Origin: Cryptomeria japonica
Lineage: Eukaryota > Streptophyta > Pinopsida > Cupressales > Cupressaceae
DNA length: 64,000 bases
Reading direction: 5' to 3'
Assembly: GCF_030272615.1 (NCBI RefSeq)
Contig: NC_081406.1
Location: forward strand, 167,383,521 to 167,447,520
Positions 13,427 to 24,870 of the stretch are shown one piece after another. Below the pieces are notes generated by a model. It had not been told where the DNA came from and did no database searches. It saw nothing but the letters and a program-made list of their open reading frames with translations. Made by a program: the position numbers and the translations under genes. Every line of letters starts with the position of its first letter. Within the stretch, counting starts at the first letter, position 1.

Positions 13427-14958
13427 TTAATTGACCTCATGTAGGGATACAACCCCTAACTTACCTCTAAGATAATCAAAAGTACCCTTAGGTAAAGGTT
13501 TAGTAAAGATATCCACTAGTTGTTCCTTAGTAGATACATGCTCCAATAACAGATTTTTACTTTGCACTTTCTGTCTTGAGATATGATACTTCAGCTCAAT
13601 ATGCTATGTCTTAGCATGCAACACTAGGTTCTTAGAAATATTTATTGCACTAGTGTTATCACAACAAATCCTTATCAGTTCTGATAATTTCAACTTGAAA
13701 CCTTCTAGAATGTCTTTCATCCAGATTGCTTGGGTGCAATTCATATACACTGCAACATATTCATCTTCTACAATTGACTGTGATATACAACTTTGTTTCT
13801 TGCTGCTCCAAGATACTAACCTTTGTCCAAGAAAGAAAGCTCCTCTAGTTGTACTCTTCCTGTCATCAACATTTCCTGTCTAGTCTGCATCTGTATAGAC
13901 TTTCAAATCAAGATTAATTGCATATGGATACCATAATCCATAATCAATTGTGCCTTTCAAATATCTAAAAATTCTTTTAGTTGCTATCATGTGTGTCTCC
14001 TTTGGGCTTTTCCAAAATCTAGAAACTAATCCTACTGTATGAGCAATGTCTGGTCTGTTGTGGAAAAAATAATGCAGTTTACCTATCATTGACCTGTACT
14101 CCTTTTCATCCACTAATGCTTAATCATCCTCAGATAGTTTACAACCTATAATCATTTTTGTTCCAACTGGTTTATAGTCTTCCATTCCAAATGTCTTCAA
14201 TACCTCTTTCACATACTTAGACTATTTGATGAAAATACCATACTTCATCTGTTGGATTTGTAGACTTATGAAGAATTTTATTTCACCTACCAGTGACATC
14301 TCAAACTTGTTCTTCATCTCATCAGCAAAACCATGGCACATGTCATCATTTCCTCCAAAAATGATATCATCCACAAATACTTCACATACCAGTATCTTAT
14401 CTCCTTCTGACTTGAGATATATGTTGTTGTCTTCACTGGTTCTTTGAAAACCTATCTTCACCAAGTGTGAGTGCAATATTTCATACCAAGCTCTGGGTGC
14501 TTGCTTTAATCAATATAATGCCTTATGTAATTTGCACACCATGTCTTTTTCTACAGTTAGAGCATAAACATCTGGCTATTCAATGTAGACTTCCTCTTCC
14601 AATATTCCATTTAGGAATGCTGACTTCACATCCATCTGATATACTTTGAATCCTCTGTATGCTGCAAATGCAAGTAGAGTCCTAACTCCTTTCAATTTTG
14701 CAACTAGTACAAATGTCTCACCATAGTCTTCACCTTCTTCTTGTGCATAACCTTTGCATACCAGTCTTGCTTTATTTCTGACCACTACTCCATCTTCATT
14801 CAGTTTATTCTTGAATACCCATTTTGTACCTATTACATTTTTGTTCTCTGGTCTGGGTACTAGCATCCAGGTATTGTTCTTCTCAATTTGGTCAAGTTCT
14901 TCTTGCATAGCTTTGATCCAGTGATCATCTCCAAAAGCTTCCTTTGTTGTTATAGGCT
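13427..14958 (-). pseudogene. RT and RNase H part of pol, element A
   Basis: Copia reverse transcriptase and RNase H. In sense order I read the conserved block around NTWMLVPRP, then [25 protein letters not shown], the QMDVKSAFLNG block, the catalytic FVDD (14366-14377, Y replaced by F in the usual YVDD), the SMIGKLHY block, and the RNase H blocks KSTTRGAFFLG and VDIFTKPL near the C-terminus. It is broken by several in-frame stops (for example after the EEEVYIE block, in the ALY-LKQAPR motif and at the TDAD-TG motif) but keeps one frame. The N-terminal edge is the element B insertion; the same frame resumes on the far side. The open frame at 14576-15286 is a chimera of this gene with the LTR of B. 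Confidence 0.85.
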
Positions 14959-14963
14959 CAATT

Positions 14964-15900
14964 TGTTGGAATTCAAGAACAATGAGAGGGGGGGGATGAA
15001 TCAGTGTTCTACCAGAATGATTAATTTTAACCTTATTAAAACATGCATACACCAACCGGTATACCGGTACATATAAGATTGAAAGAAGTAAATCAACCAA
15101 TAAGACAATCACACAGATAAATACCATAACACACAAAATTATACATGGAAAACCTAAAAGAGGAAAAACCATGGTGGGATTTGTGACCCACAATATAAAT
15201 TCATTAGCCATATGAAGAAATATTACAAAATATAGGGGCCTACACTTATAGGAAGGCTTACAGCCTAGAGCACAATGCTCAATCACAAAGAAGCCTAACT
15301 AACTACATACAAATCTAGACTACAATCTGGAGAAATGATTGAACTGCAAAGATAACATCTTTTATGCCTGAATACAGTTTCGGTTAAGCTCCGTCTGTTC
15401 TAGTCTGAAACCCTAAACCCTTACCGGAATAACCCTTACATAAATGTCCTCACATACATGATCTCTCTCATATGTTTCATATCTCCTTCACATTATCATA
15501 TTATCCTATCCATCAATTACTCAAAATGATCTAACCAAATGACCTATATACCCTTTACAATTCATCATGCCTTATGTCGGCTTACAAAGATATTTATAAT
15601 ATGAATATACATGTTAGCTAGATAACATAAAACATGAATATAAAAAATAATTGTCGATGTCAGATCCAAAAGATGTTGGCCTCCAATACCGATAACCTGA
15701 TTCTAAACCATGTTAGCTTGTATTGCTGGTAACCAAAGAAATATATCCAACTCGTCAGTGTCAATGTCGGTGCCGATGAAGTGTCTATGATGTGCCTTTC
15801 GGTACATAAAATTACCAAAAATATGAAGCCGAAACAAGTTACCATGTTGCCATCAATGACAACATATTGAAACCAACCAATTGAGTGTCAATTGCCAACA
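14964..15900 (-). mobile_element. 3' LTR of element B
   Basis: In sense it begins TGTTGGCAATTGACAC at 15900 and ends ...GAATTCCAACA at 14964. It aligns end to end with 20874-21808. The hairpin arms AGAACACTGA and TCATTGTTCT (one mismatch) flank the C-run near 14974-15008. The TTTTTCC...GGTTTTCC pair lies near 15148-15175. Confidence 0.88.
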
Positions 15901-16168
15901 ATCTCCCCTTTTGGCATTAATGGCAACACTCGTGAAAAATGATCATAGTTTCCATCTATCAGTTTCATCCTAAGCCTTCTCCCCCTCAGCTGAATATCCT
16001 GAATATTTTCCACCTATACTCCCCCTAATGTATACAACTCCCTCTTTTTATTTTTCACATCAACATCTCTCCCCCTTTGACATCAATGCCATCAAAAATT
16101 CCAAAAAGAATACCAAAAAATGGGACGAGGAATGAAAAATATTGTACAATGGATATCCCAAAAATACC
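15901..16168 (-). promoter_or_regulatory. PPT and repeated PPT-like tracts of element B
   Basis: The terminal PPT in sense is GCCAAAAGGGGAGAT (15901-15915), next to the LTR start. Three further purine tracts of the GGGGGAG type lie upstream, at about 15977-15986, 16018-16026 and 16068-16080; the last is GTCAAAGGGGGAG, the form shared by other elements here. No ORF occupies this interval. Confidence 0.65.
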
Positions 16169-19100
16169 TTACCAAAGCTGAATATATTTGAAAATTTCCG
16201 GATAGGCCTTCTCCAAATGCTCTAGATAAGTATCCCAACCAGATTTGAAAGTGTCGGAAATAGATACAAGTCTATGTATCATATGGGAAAATGACTCTTT
16301 CTAATTTAACTCTACCGGTGTGGGCTTACCAACCATATCTATACATTCCTTCTTATCTACACTTAATGAATCCAACTAGGGACTCACCAAACCTCTAAGA
16401 CTTCTAGCTCTTCTTATGATTTTGTCTTTTTACCTCTCAAGAGAAAAAACTTGGGCTTCCAAAACCAAAATCTAACCATCAATGGATGTAGTCAATGAAT
16501 TCAATCCATCAAAAGAATTGGCTATACTTGAAATCTCCTCTTGAATGTCCTGAATCTTTTTATCTGACTCAGCCATGACCAGACCTGTGTTACAACATAC
16601 TCTATAGAGATTTGTACACTGCCTTAAAGAATTATCTATCAATTTCAACTTATCATTGATTTTCTTCCTTTCATACTTAATCATTTGATCAAATGTAGCT
16701 CTCTTTGCCTGTGTGAAACTCTCTTGCGCTTGCCGGTTTGATATCTGCTACAAGGACTGAAATTCGTTTGAAATGTGTTCAGTGATTATTTTAAGCTTGT
16801 CGGATGGGCTCGCTTCATTGCCAAATTTACACTCTGGGACAAGTCTATGCAAAAAAGTGATAGACTGATCAATAACACCTTTATCCATAGATCCTTCCTT
16901 CATCATTTTCTGTGCATCCATCATCATGAGTTCAGTAGAACTCATCTTGGTTATGCTTTCCTTTAAAACCTACGAGGTGTCAATTGAAAAAAATGATGGA
17001 CTCACTACTGGTTTCCTGTCAGATTCCTCTTTCTTCTCCTCTGATGATTTAACCTTTATAGCTTCCTCACTTGCACTGGTGGCTTTGCCACTTGGTGCAG
17101 TCTCAGTAACTACCGGTTCCTCCCTAGGAACTTTATCCTCATCCTATACAATCTAATCTAGAGGACTGTTATCCTCAACATTAGTAGCCTATTCATTATC
17201 AACCTTTACACTCTCTATATTTCCCGGTATCTCAACATTTGTCTGTACATTTGTATCTACCAGGGGCTCAATTTCCACTATCTTAATGTTTTTCAAAATT
17301 GAGGGTGAAGTACCCATAATACCTTTACCCTTCCCTTCAACCGGGATGTCTGTATTATCTGTCTTATATTTTGGTGAAGTATAAAAACTATGGTTCTCTT
17401 CAAAGATCTTAACCAATGCCTTGTGGGTCTCCTTGATTATCTCATTGACCCTTCCTAACATAAGACTGATTATTCTATGCTTGCTGTTAAAGATTTTCCT
17501 ATCTGCAACTTCAAGTGTCTTATCCATCTCCTCTAGAGAAATAGAAACATAAACATATAACAACTCTTGAATCTTTATATGCTTGTCCTCTTGCATTGCT
17601 GGTAGTCTTCTAGCATCTAACATATCATACAACTGTGCCAGTATTTGGTCTTCAATTTCTAACAGGGCTTTCTTATAAATATCCAAATATAACAAAACTA
17701 CTTCCTCTACTTCTCTTTGTTCATCATTATCTAAATGTTCATAATAAAACTGTACATTCTTTAACATACCTTCTTTACTATTTTCATCAACTAACTCTGC
17801 ACAAGTCTTTGGTGGAATAGTAGTTATATTACCAGATTCAATTGCAAGATCAATGTCATCCTTCTTCCTTCTTCCAGTACTGGATGGGTCTGAAGGTGTT
17901 TCTTTAGGTGCTCTTTTATGTGCTGGTACCTTGATAGTAACCTTCCTAATTGGTTGCTTCTTAGCCTCTACCTTAGTTTCTTTAGTTTTCTTCCTTATTA
18001 CCCTTTTGAATTCCAGGGGCATGTCATCATTAGATGCAGACTCTGCTGCAATAGCCTCAATGAATATTTTTGGATCTTTCCTCTTCCTGCCTTTCTCCAT
18101 AACAACATCAATCAATGCTTTAATGTCATGTGAAACTTTTTGAACAAATTTACTTGCTTTTCCTTCCTGCTTCTCTCTCTTATTTCGGTTGAACTCAGTT
18201 TCAACCTCTTGGTTCTTTTATTTAGCAGTGCCAAAGGTTTTGACAGTTACATCTATAGGTGCCTCAATTATCATTTGTGCATAAGCATCAAGGATAGGTG
18301 CATCAAATTCATAACCCATTTCCTCAATCCAAATCTTCTGGGGTTTTACAACTTCCATCAAAGTTTCATCTTTCTTGACCATGAAGCATATGTCTGTTGA
18401 GTACTTCTTGACAATGTACTTAGGAACCCTCATCCTAGAATTCATAGCCTTTTGAAATGCTTTAAAGTAAGCAAACACTTTGTCATCTCTCTTACTACCC
18501 AATGTAGAAATAGATTGTTTTAATTGCCTCCCTACTGGGAGTCTCATTGATGAAAAATAACATTAAACGGATAATTAGGTTACCATACCAAAAGGTTCCT
18601 TTCTTTTCTCCTTTAATCTTTCCTAGATTAATCAATAGTTTATCCAACATCCAACCACATAGATCTAACTTCTCATTCTCCCTCATTATTTTATGAGTTG
18701 TGTAAATGCATGAGCTAGAAACAAAATTCAGTTGGTTTGATTTAGTTACCTTATACCCAATAATCATGCTTCCGAATCTGATGTCTCTGTCGATGATAGT
18801 ACTAATCCTCATTGATTGCCTATCTGATGTTGCGTCGGTAATCTTATTAACCTAATCATTTGAAGCTTTCTTCTCTGGACGTTGTCCAACCTGTAGTAAA
18901 CCGGTGATTGCCTTGATGGCCTCCTTCATAATCTTATATGGTCTATCCAACCAGCTAAACTCTCCATGCACTCTGCTCAAAACATACCTAACAATTTCAT
19001 CTTCAAATTTCAGAATATCCAGAATGCCGGTAAACCCTAGATCAACAATATACTGGTATTCAGGTTTAATCTTTCTAGAATCTGCCATTAACTCATTCAT

Positions 19101-19331
19101 GTACATGCTCTTGATATCAATCATTCCCAAATCCTCAATATGACCGTGAATGAAGGCTCTTAAATCTTCAACATACATGACTCCTTCCGAAACACAGGAA
19201 AAAGCATCAATCAAATCGTCCAGGCTAGCAACATGCAGATGTCGCTTGAAAATTGGCTTGGGATGGACCTTGACCTCAACAACAGTCGAATTTGCAACAA
19301 ACTTAGGTACAAATGATAATCCTTCTTCCAT
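16169..19331 (-). pseudogene. element B ORF2, unknown protein of about 1,050 codons
   Basis: I do not recognise this protein. It starts at an ATG at 19331 (MEEGLSFVPKF...) and can be read to a TAA at 16169-16171 with one frameshift near 18545. Internal stops by my reading are nine TAG and two TAA. Codons 1-160 are globular, with hydrophobic and aromatic spacing; codons about 175-380 are also globular; the middle is lysine-rich and basic (near 17900-18100); later comes a helical stretch rich in E, K and L, and a likely coiled coil near 16472-16690. No D/E catalytic pattern of integrase or RT is present. The layout is reminiscent of 'putative plant transposon protein' ORFs in other non-autonomous retroelements, but I cannot show homology. 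A captured host gene is an alternative. Confidence 0.6.
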
Positions 19332-19689
19332 GATTGAAGATAAATAACTGTGAATCGCTGTCGGTGAAAGACCCTAAATACATCTTCCAATCACTGGTGA
19401 AATCGCTCAAGATGATATCGATCTCAATGATTCACCTTAGACTTCCTCTAAATCACTCTGAATTGCTCTAAATGCAAAGTGATCAGAAATGAAGTGAATT
19501 CAACAGTTTATCCTCCAATAAACCCGAATCCGTCATTGATATAAATGAATTCTGATGGAAGATATTGGATCTCGATAAAACATCTCCTTGCCGGATAAGC
19601 ATCTCCAATATCTGGAACATCTTCCAGAACCTCTTCCCAGAGCATATGCAACATCTTCATGAATTTTTCCTACCCCTAAGGCATCTGCC

Positions 19690-20799
19690 TTAGTTGTCAG
19701 ATGAGCTTCCTGTCGGTTGAGGAGCAACCTCCTTTGTTGGTTGAGAAACCGCTGCATCTACTAATTGTTCTTCTAACTTCCTGACCCATCTCTAGGTATG
19801 ATCTTGCCGAATTTCATTAACCTTTTCCTTCCCTTTCTCATTTGATCCTCCATTACCAACCGGTGGATTTATGCTTCTACAAAATTTAGCAATATGTCCA
19901 ACCTCATTAGATGCATAACATGTAACATTATTCTTTTGAATAGATTTGCTAAAACCGATATAATTGCTAGACCTGCACTGATTAGCCATATGTCCAAATT
20001 TTCCACATGCATAACATTTAACATTCATTCTGCAATCTTCTGTCTTATGTCCATACTTATTACATTTAGAACATTGAGTGAGAGTAGAATTAGGGTTTTG
20101 ATTTTCTCTATTTCTACATCGCCTAGCCATGTGATTAAATTTATTACAAACAAAGCATCTACCATTAAATTTATAAGCATTAAACTACCTTATCGGTGCC
20201 TTATGGTTTTGATCTTCATTTGCAATATCGGAACCCTGTCGTTGTTCAAATCCAAGTCCACTGGAATCTCTAATCTGCCTTTGTCTCTTCAATAACTCAT
20301 CTAGCTATGCTGAACTAATCTTGAATTTGTCTTTATACTCACTTGCAATAGTCCAATCATCTCTCAGAATTATCATTTGTCTCTCAAGCTCTTGTTCATT
20401 ACTTTGGGATTGTACTAAATTAGTTCTCAATACATCATTCTCATGAACCAACCTAACACATTCTTCAAATTTGTTCTTCAGAGATACAACAAGATTTTCT
20501 TCCTTTTTCTTTCGGTCTTCAATCTCCTTAGACATTCTCGTAGTTATAGCTTGCATTTCATTTCTCATGACCATGTTCTTCCGACTCAACTTCTAACATT
20601 GTTCCTTAAGTGCATCTTTTTCTTCATCATCCTAATTTTGCAGAAGTTCCTTCCTCCTAGCTTGAATAGATGACAACCTCTCCTATAGGACAAGAAGGAA
20701 TTCCTGAGAAGAATTCAATTCATCTTGTAACTTCAAGTTTTTCATCCTTTCAACATCATAATATTCAAGTACTACCTCAAGTTGCTTCTCCAAACTCAT
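19690..20799 (-). pseudogene. element B Gag-like protein: coiled coil plus four zinc knuckles
   Basis: One frame of 370 codons from an ATG at 20799 to TAA at 19690. The first two thirds are rich in E, K, Q and L and look like a long coiled coil. Then come four CCHC-type knuckles: CFVC-N4-H-x4-C (about 20160), CSKC...HKTEDC, CYAC...HMANQC, and CYAS...HIAKFC, where the second Cys is Ser. The N-terminal UBN2-like capsid part seen in elements C, D and F is absent, since the ORF begins about 75 bp after the PBS. All internal stops I find (six) are TAG. The likely role is nucleic-acid binding or packaging. Confidence 0.8.
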
Positions 20800-20862
20800 A
20801 TCCTTGGATTCCAGATTTAGGATCTTCCTCAAGCTGTTAAACTTCCTCCAAGGCACAAGGCT

Positions 20863-20873
20863 TTGATACCAAT
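20863..20873 (-). promoter_or_regulatory. primer-binding site of element B
   Basis: In sense, AATTGGTATCAAAG follows the 5' LTR end immediately. It differs by one base (A for G) from the usual initiator-Met tRNA complement TGGTATCAGAGC. Confidence 0.75.
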
Positions 20874-21808
20874 TGCTAGAATCTAAGAAAACTAAGAGGG
20901 GGCGAGGTGAATCAGTGTTCTACTAGAATGATTAATTTTAACCTTTTTAAAACATGCATATGCCAATTGGTATACCGGTACATATAAGATTGAAAGAAGT
21001 AAAGCAACCAATAAGCCAATCACATAGATAAATACCATAACACTGAATTATACATGGAAAACCTCAAAAAGGAAAAAACATGGTGGGATCTATGACCCAC
21101 AATATCAATTCACTGGCCATATGAAGAAATATTACAAAATATAGGGGCTTTCACTTGTAGGAAAGCTTACAGCCTAGAGCACACTGCTCAATCACAAAGG
21201 AGCCTCACTGACTACATACAAATCCAGACTACAATCCGAAGAAATGATTGAATTGCAAAGATAACATCTTTTATGGCTGAATACAATTCTGGTTAAGCTC
21301 TGTTTGTTCTAGTCTGAAACCCTAAACCCTTACCGGAATAACCCTTACATAAATATCCTCACATACATGATCTCTCTCATATGTTTTGCATCTCCTTTAT
21401 ATTATCATATTCTCCTATCCATCCATTACTCAAAATGATCTAACCAACTGAACTATATACCCTTTACAATTCATCATGCCTTATGTCGGCTTACAAAGAT
21501 ATTTACAATATGAATATACATGTCAGCCTGATAACATAAAACATGAATATCAAAAACAATCGCCGATGCCGGATCTAGAAGATGTTGGCCTCCAATACCG
21601 ATTATCTAATTCTAAACCATGTCAGCCTGTCTTGCTGGTAACCAAAGAAATCTATCCAACCTACCGGTACCGGTGTCAGTGTTGGTGAAGTGTCTGTGAT
21701 GTGCCTGTCAGTACACAAATGAACTAAAATATGAAGCTGAAACAAGTTGCCATGTTGGCATCAATGACAACATATTGTAACCAACCAATTGAGTGTCAAT
21801 TTCCAACA
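20874..21808 (-). mobile_element. 5' LTR of element B
   Basis: In sense it begins TGTTGGAAATTGACAC at 21808 and ends ...TTAGATTCTAGCA at 20874, where the CAACA end has become CTAGCA. It aligns with the 3' LTR at 14964-15900. The hairpin stem here is AGAACACTGA against TTAGTTTTCT, with one mismatch and one G-U pair. Confidence 0.87.
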
Positions 21809-21813
21809 CAATT

Positions 21814-23170
21814 ATCAAGATCATACAAGAATTATCTCTTATTCTTCTTCTAGTTAACACACCAGCATCTTTATCTCCAATAATCTAATTAGGATTATGA
21901 TTGAGTCTAACATACCTTGGAATAACATGATCATGATCTTCAGGTTCTTCTTCTTGTTCACTTTCTTCATATTCTGCAGAATCTACATGTTCTGGTTGAA
22001 CTAGTGCTGCAGTATTCATTTCACCAACTTCTAGCTTCACCGGTTCTGGTTCCAAAATCATAATGTAAGGTTCATCTTCCTCCTTCTCCTTAATAATTTA
22101 TCCCAAATCTTTAGGAAACTCATCCACTTAGACATTAGCACTTTCAATGATCTTCCTCTTTTAACCAGTATCTAGTTCATTGTGTAGACAACTGTGCTGA
22201 AAATTTTTCTCTAGAATGTCTTAGCTGCACTTCCTTGTATTAGCATGGTCCTTGCAGCTTCAACAACTAACCGGTTGTTCATTTCTACAATACCATTCTT
22301 CCATGGCATTCTTAGTTCAAAAAGTTGCCTCTTAATTCCATTGTCTTCACAGTATCTAGTGAATTCCTCTGAAGTAAATTCACCACCTTGATCAGTTCTT
22401 AAGCATTTTATCTTCTTACCACTTTCTTTTTCAACTAAGGCTCTGAATGCCTTAAACTTGCTAAAGGATTCTATTTTGTCCTTCAAGAATGTGACCCACA
22501 TCATTCTTGAGCAATCATTAGTAAAAATCATGAAATACCGATCGCCTTGAATACTCCTAGTCCTTATTGGTCCACAAAGGTCGGTATGAACCAAATCTAG
22601 AAAATGTTCTACTGAGAAAGATTTTCTTTTGAAAGTTGAGGATGTCATCCCTAACTGACATTCCTTACACAGAGCATTCATCTATTTGTCCAAGTAAGGC
22701 AAACCTCTTACTGATTTGGACTTACTAACTTTTACAATGTTATCAAAATTTACATGACAGAATCTCCAATGCCAAAGCCAACTATCTTCTACTTTTTTAA
22801 TTAAACAACTTTTGACTTTAGAACTTAAATGAAACAAGTTACCTTTTGTCTACTTGCCGATTGCAATCAATTCACCTTTTCTTCCATAAATTTTGCACAT
22901 CCCATTCTTGAATTCTAGGGGATAACCTCTGTCATTGAGTTGAGCAACATTCAAAAGATTGTGTTTCAGTCCTTCAACCCAGTAGACATCATCTGCACTA
23001 CTCTTACCATTCAAAGAGATGGCTTCTTTTCCTTTGACCATGTAGGGTGAGTCATTCTCGAATCTCACAACACCTCCATCAAACTCTCTCAAAGTAAGAA
23101 ACTTACTCCGGTCATTGGTAATGTGGTGTGAACAACCACTATCTATAATCCAATCATCAGAACTATCCAT
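21814..23170 (-). pseudogene. protease and integrase part of pol, element A
   Basis: From right to left on the plus strand: a retropepsin-like protease block with intact DSG in WIIDSGCSHH (about 23110-23160), the GLKHNLLNVAQL block, then integrase with the CKECQLG zinc-finger tail, HTDLCGP (first D), TDQGGEF (second D) and GIVEMNN (Glu kept though the block has diverged). The middle of the integrase C-terminal domain, including the TPYELW block, is missing: the reading jumps at about 22140-22210 to the linker before RT. Element B then separates it from RT at 21809. It is interrupted by stops and is not functional. Confidence 0.83.
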
Positions 23171-23340
23171 GCGAGAAACTAATGCCTTCTGATATGATGT
23201 CTCTTCTTTAATAGCAACAAAGACAATGTCCTCATTGGCATCTTCTTCATATTCATCATCTGTAATTCCTCCATCTACTACAATGAGACAATATCTTTTA
23301 CCTTTGCCTTTATACTTCTTGAACTTCTCACATTTCTACT

Positions 23341-23840
23341 NNNNNNNNNNNNNNNNNNNNNNNNNNNNNNNNNNNNNNNNNNNNNNNNNNNNNNNNNNNN
23401 NNNNNNNNNNNNNNNNNNNNNNNNNNNNNNNNNNNNNNNNNNNNNNNNNNNNNNNNNNNNNNNNNNNNNNNNNNNNNNNNNNNNNNNNNNNNNNNNNNNN
23501 NNNNNNNNNNNNNNNNNNNNNNNNNNNNNNNNNNNNNNNNNNNNNNNNNNNNNNNNNNNNNNNNNNNNNNNNNNNNNNNNNNNNNNNNNNNNNNNNNNNN
23601 NNNNNNNNNNNNNNNNNNNNNNNNNNNNNNNNNNNNNNNNNNNNNNNNNNNNNNNNNNNNNNNNNNNNNNNNNNNNNNNNNNNNNNNNNNNNNNNNNNNN
23701 NNNNNNNNNNNNNNNNNNNNNNNNNNNNNNNNNNNNNNNNNNNNNNNNNNNNNNNNNNNNNNNNNNNNNNNNNNNNNNNNNNNNNNNNNNNNNNNNNNNN
23801 NNNNNNNNNNNNNNNNNNNNNNNNNNNNNNNNNNNNNNNN
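23341..23840. other. assembly gap of exactly 500 N
   Basis: All bases are N. The round length suggests a placeholder rather than a measured gap. Element A protease/Gag sequence stops at the left edge and plus-strand LTR sequence of element C starts at the right edge, so at least the Gag and 5' LTR of A and possibly the start of the LTR of C are hidden. Confidence 0.99.
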
Positions 23841-23999
23841 CACATCGTGTTATGCTATAGGGGTTTCAACCAGATTCATCACCTTCACATGTTAGTCATG
23901 TCGGCAATAGTCACTGAGTCAATTTCCACATGGCAATAGTTATTTGGTTCATGTGCATTCGAAGGTCCATGTTGGGTTGATGAGTAGGGAAGAGACCAT

Positions 24000-24870
24000 G
24001 CGGGATAACTCTGATGAAAAGAAAATGTTGTTCCCCTTATCTTGTATCATGTTGGTTGAGCATTGAATCCTTCATGGGATAACACTTAAGTGAAGAGAAC
24101 AATGTTATACTTTATCCCACGTCAAAATGTGAAAGATAACTTAAGTTTGTTGAACAAGGTGGTCCCTCTTATCCCGAATTGTTAAAAGTGACAAACAAAT
24201 GTCATGTGAGATAAAAAACTAAAGGGAAGATTGTGGATTCCCTTATCTGGCATAGGCTAATATGCACAAACAATGTTGCGCTGGCTAACAAGTGAAATCA
24301 TGCCATGAAGAAAACCTTATCTTGTATGAGATATGCAATGGTCATGCTAGACAAGGAAAAACAAATACAAAAGAGAGAAACTTTATCCTGCACAAAGTAA
24401 GAGGCTTCACAAGGTTCTCGCAAGATAAGAAATCAAAGGGAGATTTGTTGAAGATGGTTATCCTACATGAGATAAGGATGATGTTAGTGGGCCTGCGGGA
24501 TAAGAAAATAAAAGGAAGTGAAGGGCCTTCTTATCCCGTGTGACCAAGATGAGATATGAAGAATCCTATGGGATAAGGAAAAATGAAGTAGGCATTGAAG
24601 GTTCTGCTTATCTCGTGTGACCAAGTGGGGATGATAAGATCAACTCAGGACAAGGGAAAAGATTTCCTAGCATGAAGAAAGATTATCCTACAAGGTGAAA
24701 CAGGGTTAAGGAATATAGCACATGACAAGGACAATGAAAAAAAAAAGGGAGAGACCTTATCCTATGTGGGTTAAGAGACCATGCTAATGTGGTGTGGGAT
24801 CACAATGAAGGAGGAAGGCTTCTTGAGAATAACATAAAATTATCCTGCGTGGGTAGAACATACATGAAGC
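24000..24870 (+). repeat. degenerate repeat array with GATAAG/CTTATC motifs
   Basis: Roughly twenty GATAA or TTATC pentamers occur in under 900 bp, often inside GGGATAAG or CTTATCCC and followed by AAGGGAAG-like or 'gtgaccaag' words. Spacing is irregular, about 30-70 bp. They lie in the U3 part of the LTR upstream of the TATA box. GATAAG is the core of the plant I-box, but regulatory use here is inference. Confidence 0.7.

Larger units (their letters stand above)
14964..21808 (-). mobile_element. non-autonomous copia-like element B with an unknown ORF
   Basis: A complete minus-strand insertion of 6,845 bp flanked by the perfect TSD CAATT (14959-14963 and 21809-21813), inside the pol of element A. 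Left to right: 3' LTR, PPT region, long unknown ORF (16169-19331), Gag-like ORF (19690-20799), PBS, 5' LTR. No protease, integrase, RT or RNase H is present, so it must have been mobilised by an element encoding them. The two LTRs are about 935-937 bp and differ at very roughly one base in ten to fifteen by eye. Its LTR resembles family X. Confidence 0.88.
11694..23340 (-). mobile_element. copia element A, interrupted by element B and cut by the gap
   Basis: Minus-strand Ty1/copia element. From left to right on the plus strand: 3' LTR (11694-13085), PPT, RNase H and RT (13427-14958), inserted element B (14964-21808), integrase and protease (21814 to about 23170), then the assembly gap. Across B, the TSD CAATT joins integrase-side and RT-side reading in one frame. 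Gag and the 5' LTR should lie at or beyond 23341 but are not seen. The left LTR boundary is uncertain by some bases because the terminus has decayed. Confidence 0.8.

Noticed and set aside
14576-15286. 236-codon open frame read as one protein
   Set aside because: It fuses LTR sequence of element B to RT of element A across the insertion site; it is a chance chimera, not a gene.
17853-18143. Plus-strand frames opposite ORF2 of element B
   Set aside because: Shadows of the minus-strand ORF with no motif of their own.
16169-20799. TAG as a sense codon (recoding)
   Set aside because: Plant nuclear code uses TAG as stop, other elements in the window also have TAA and TGA stops, and CHG deamination explains the bias more simply.
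23226-23939. Open frames of 169-237 codons across the gap
   Set aside because: They are translations of N and have no meaning.
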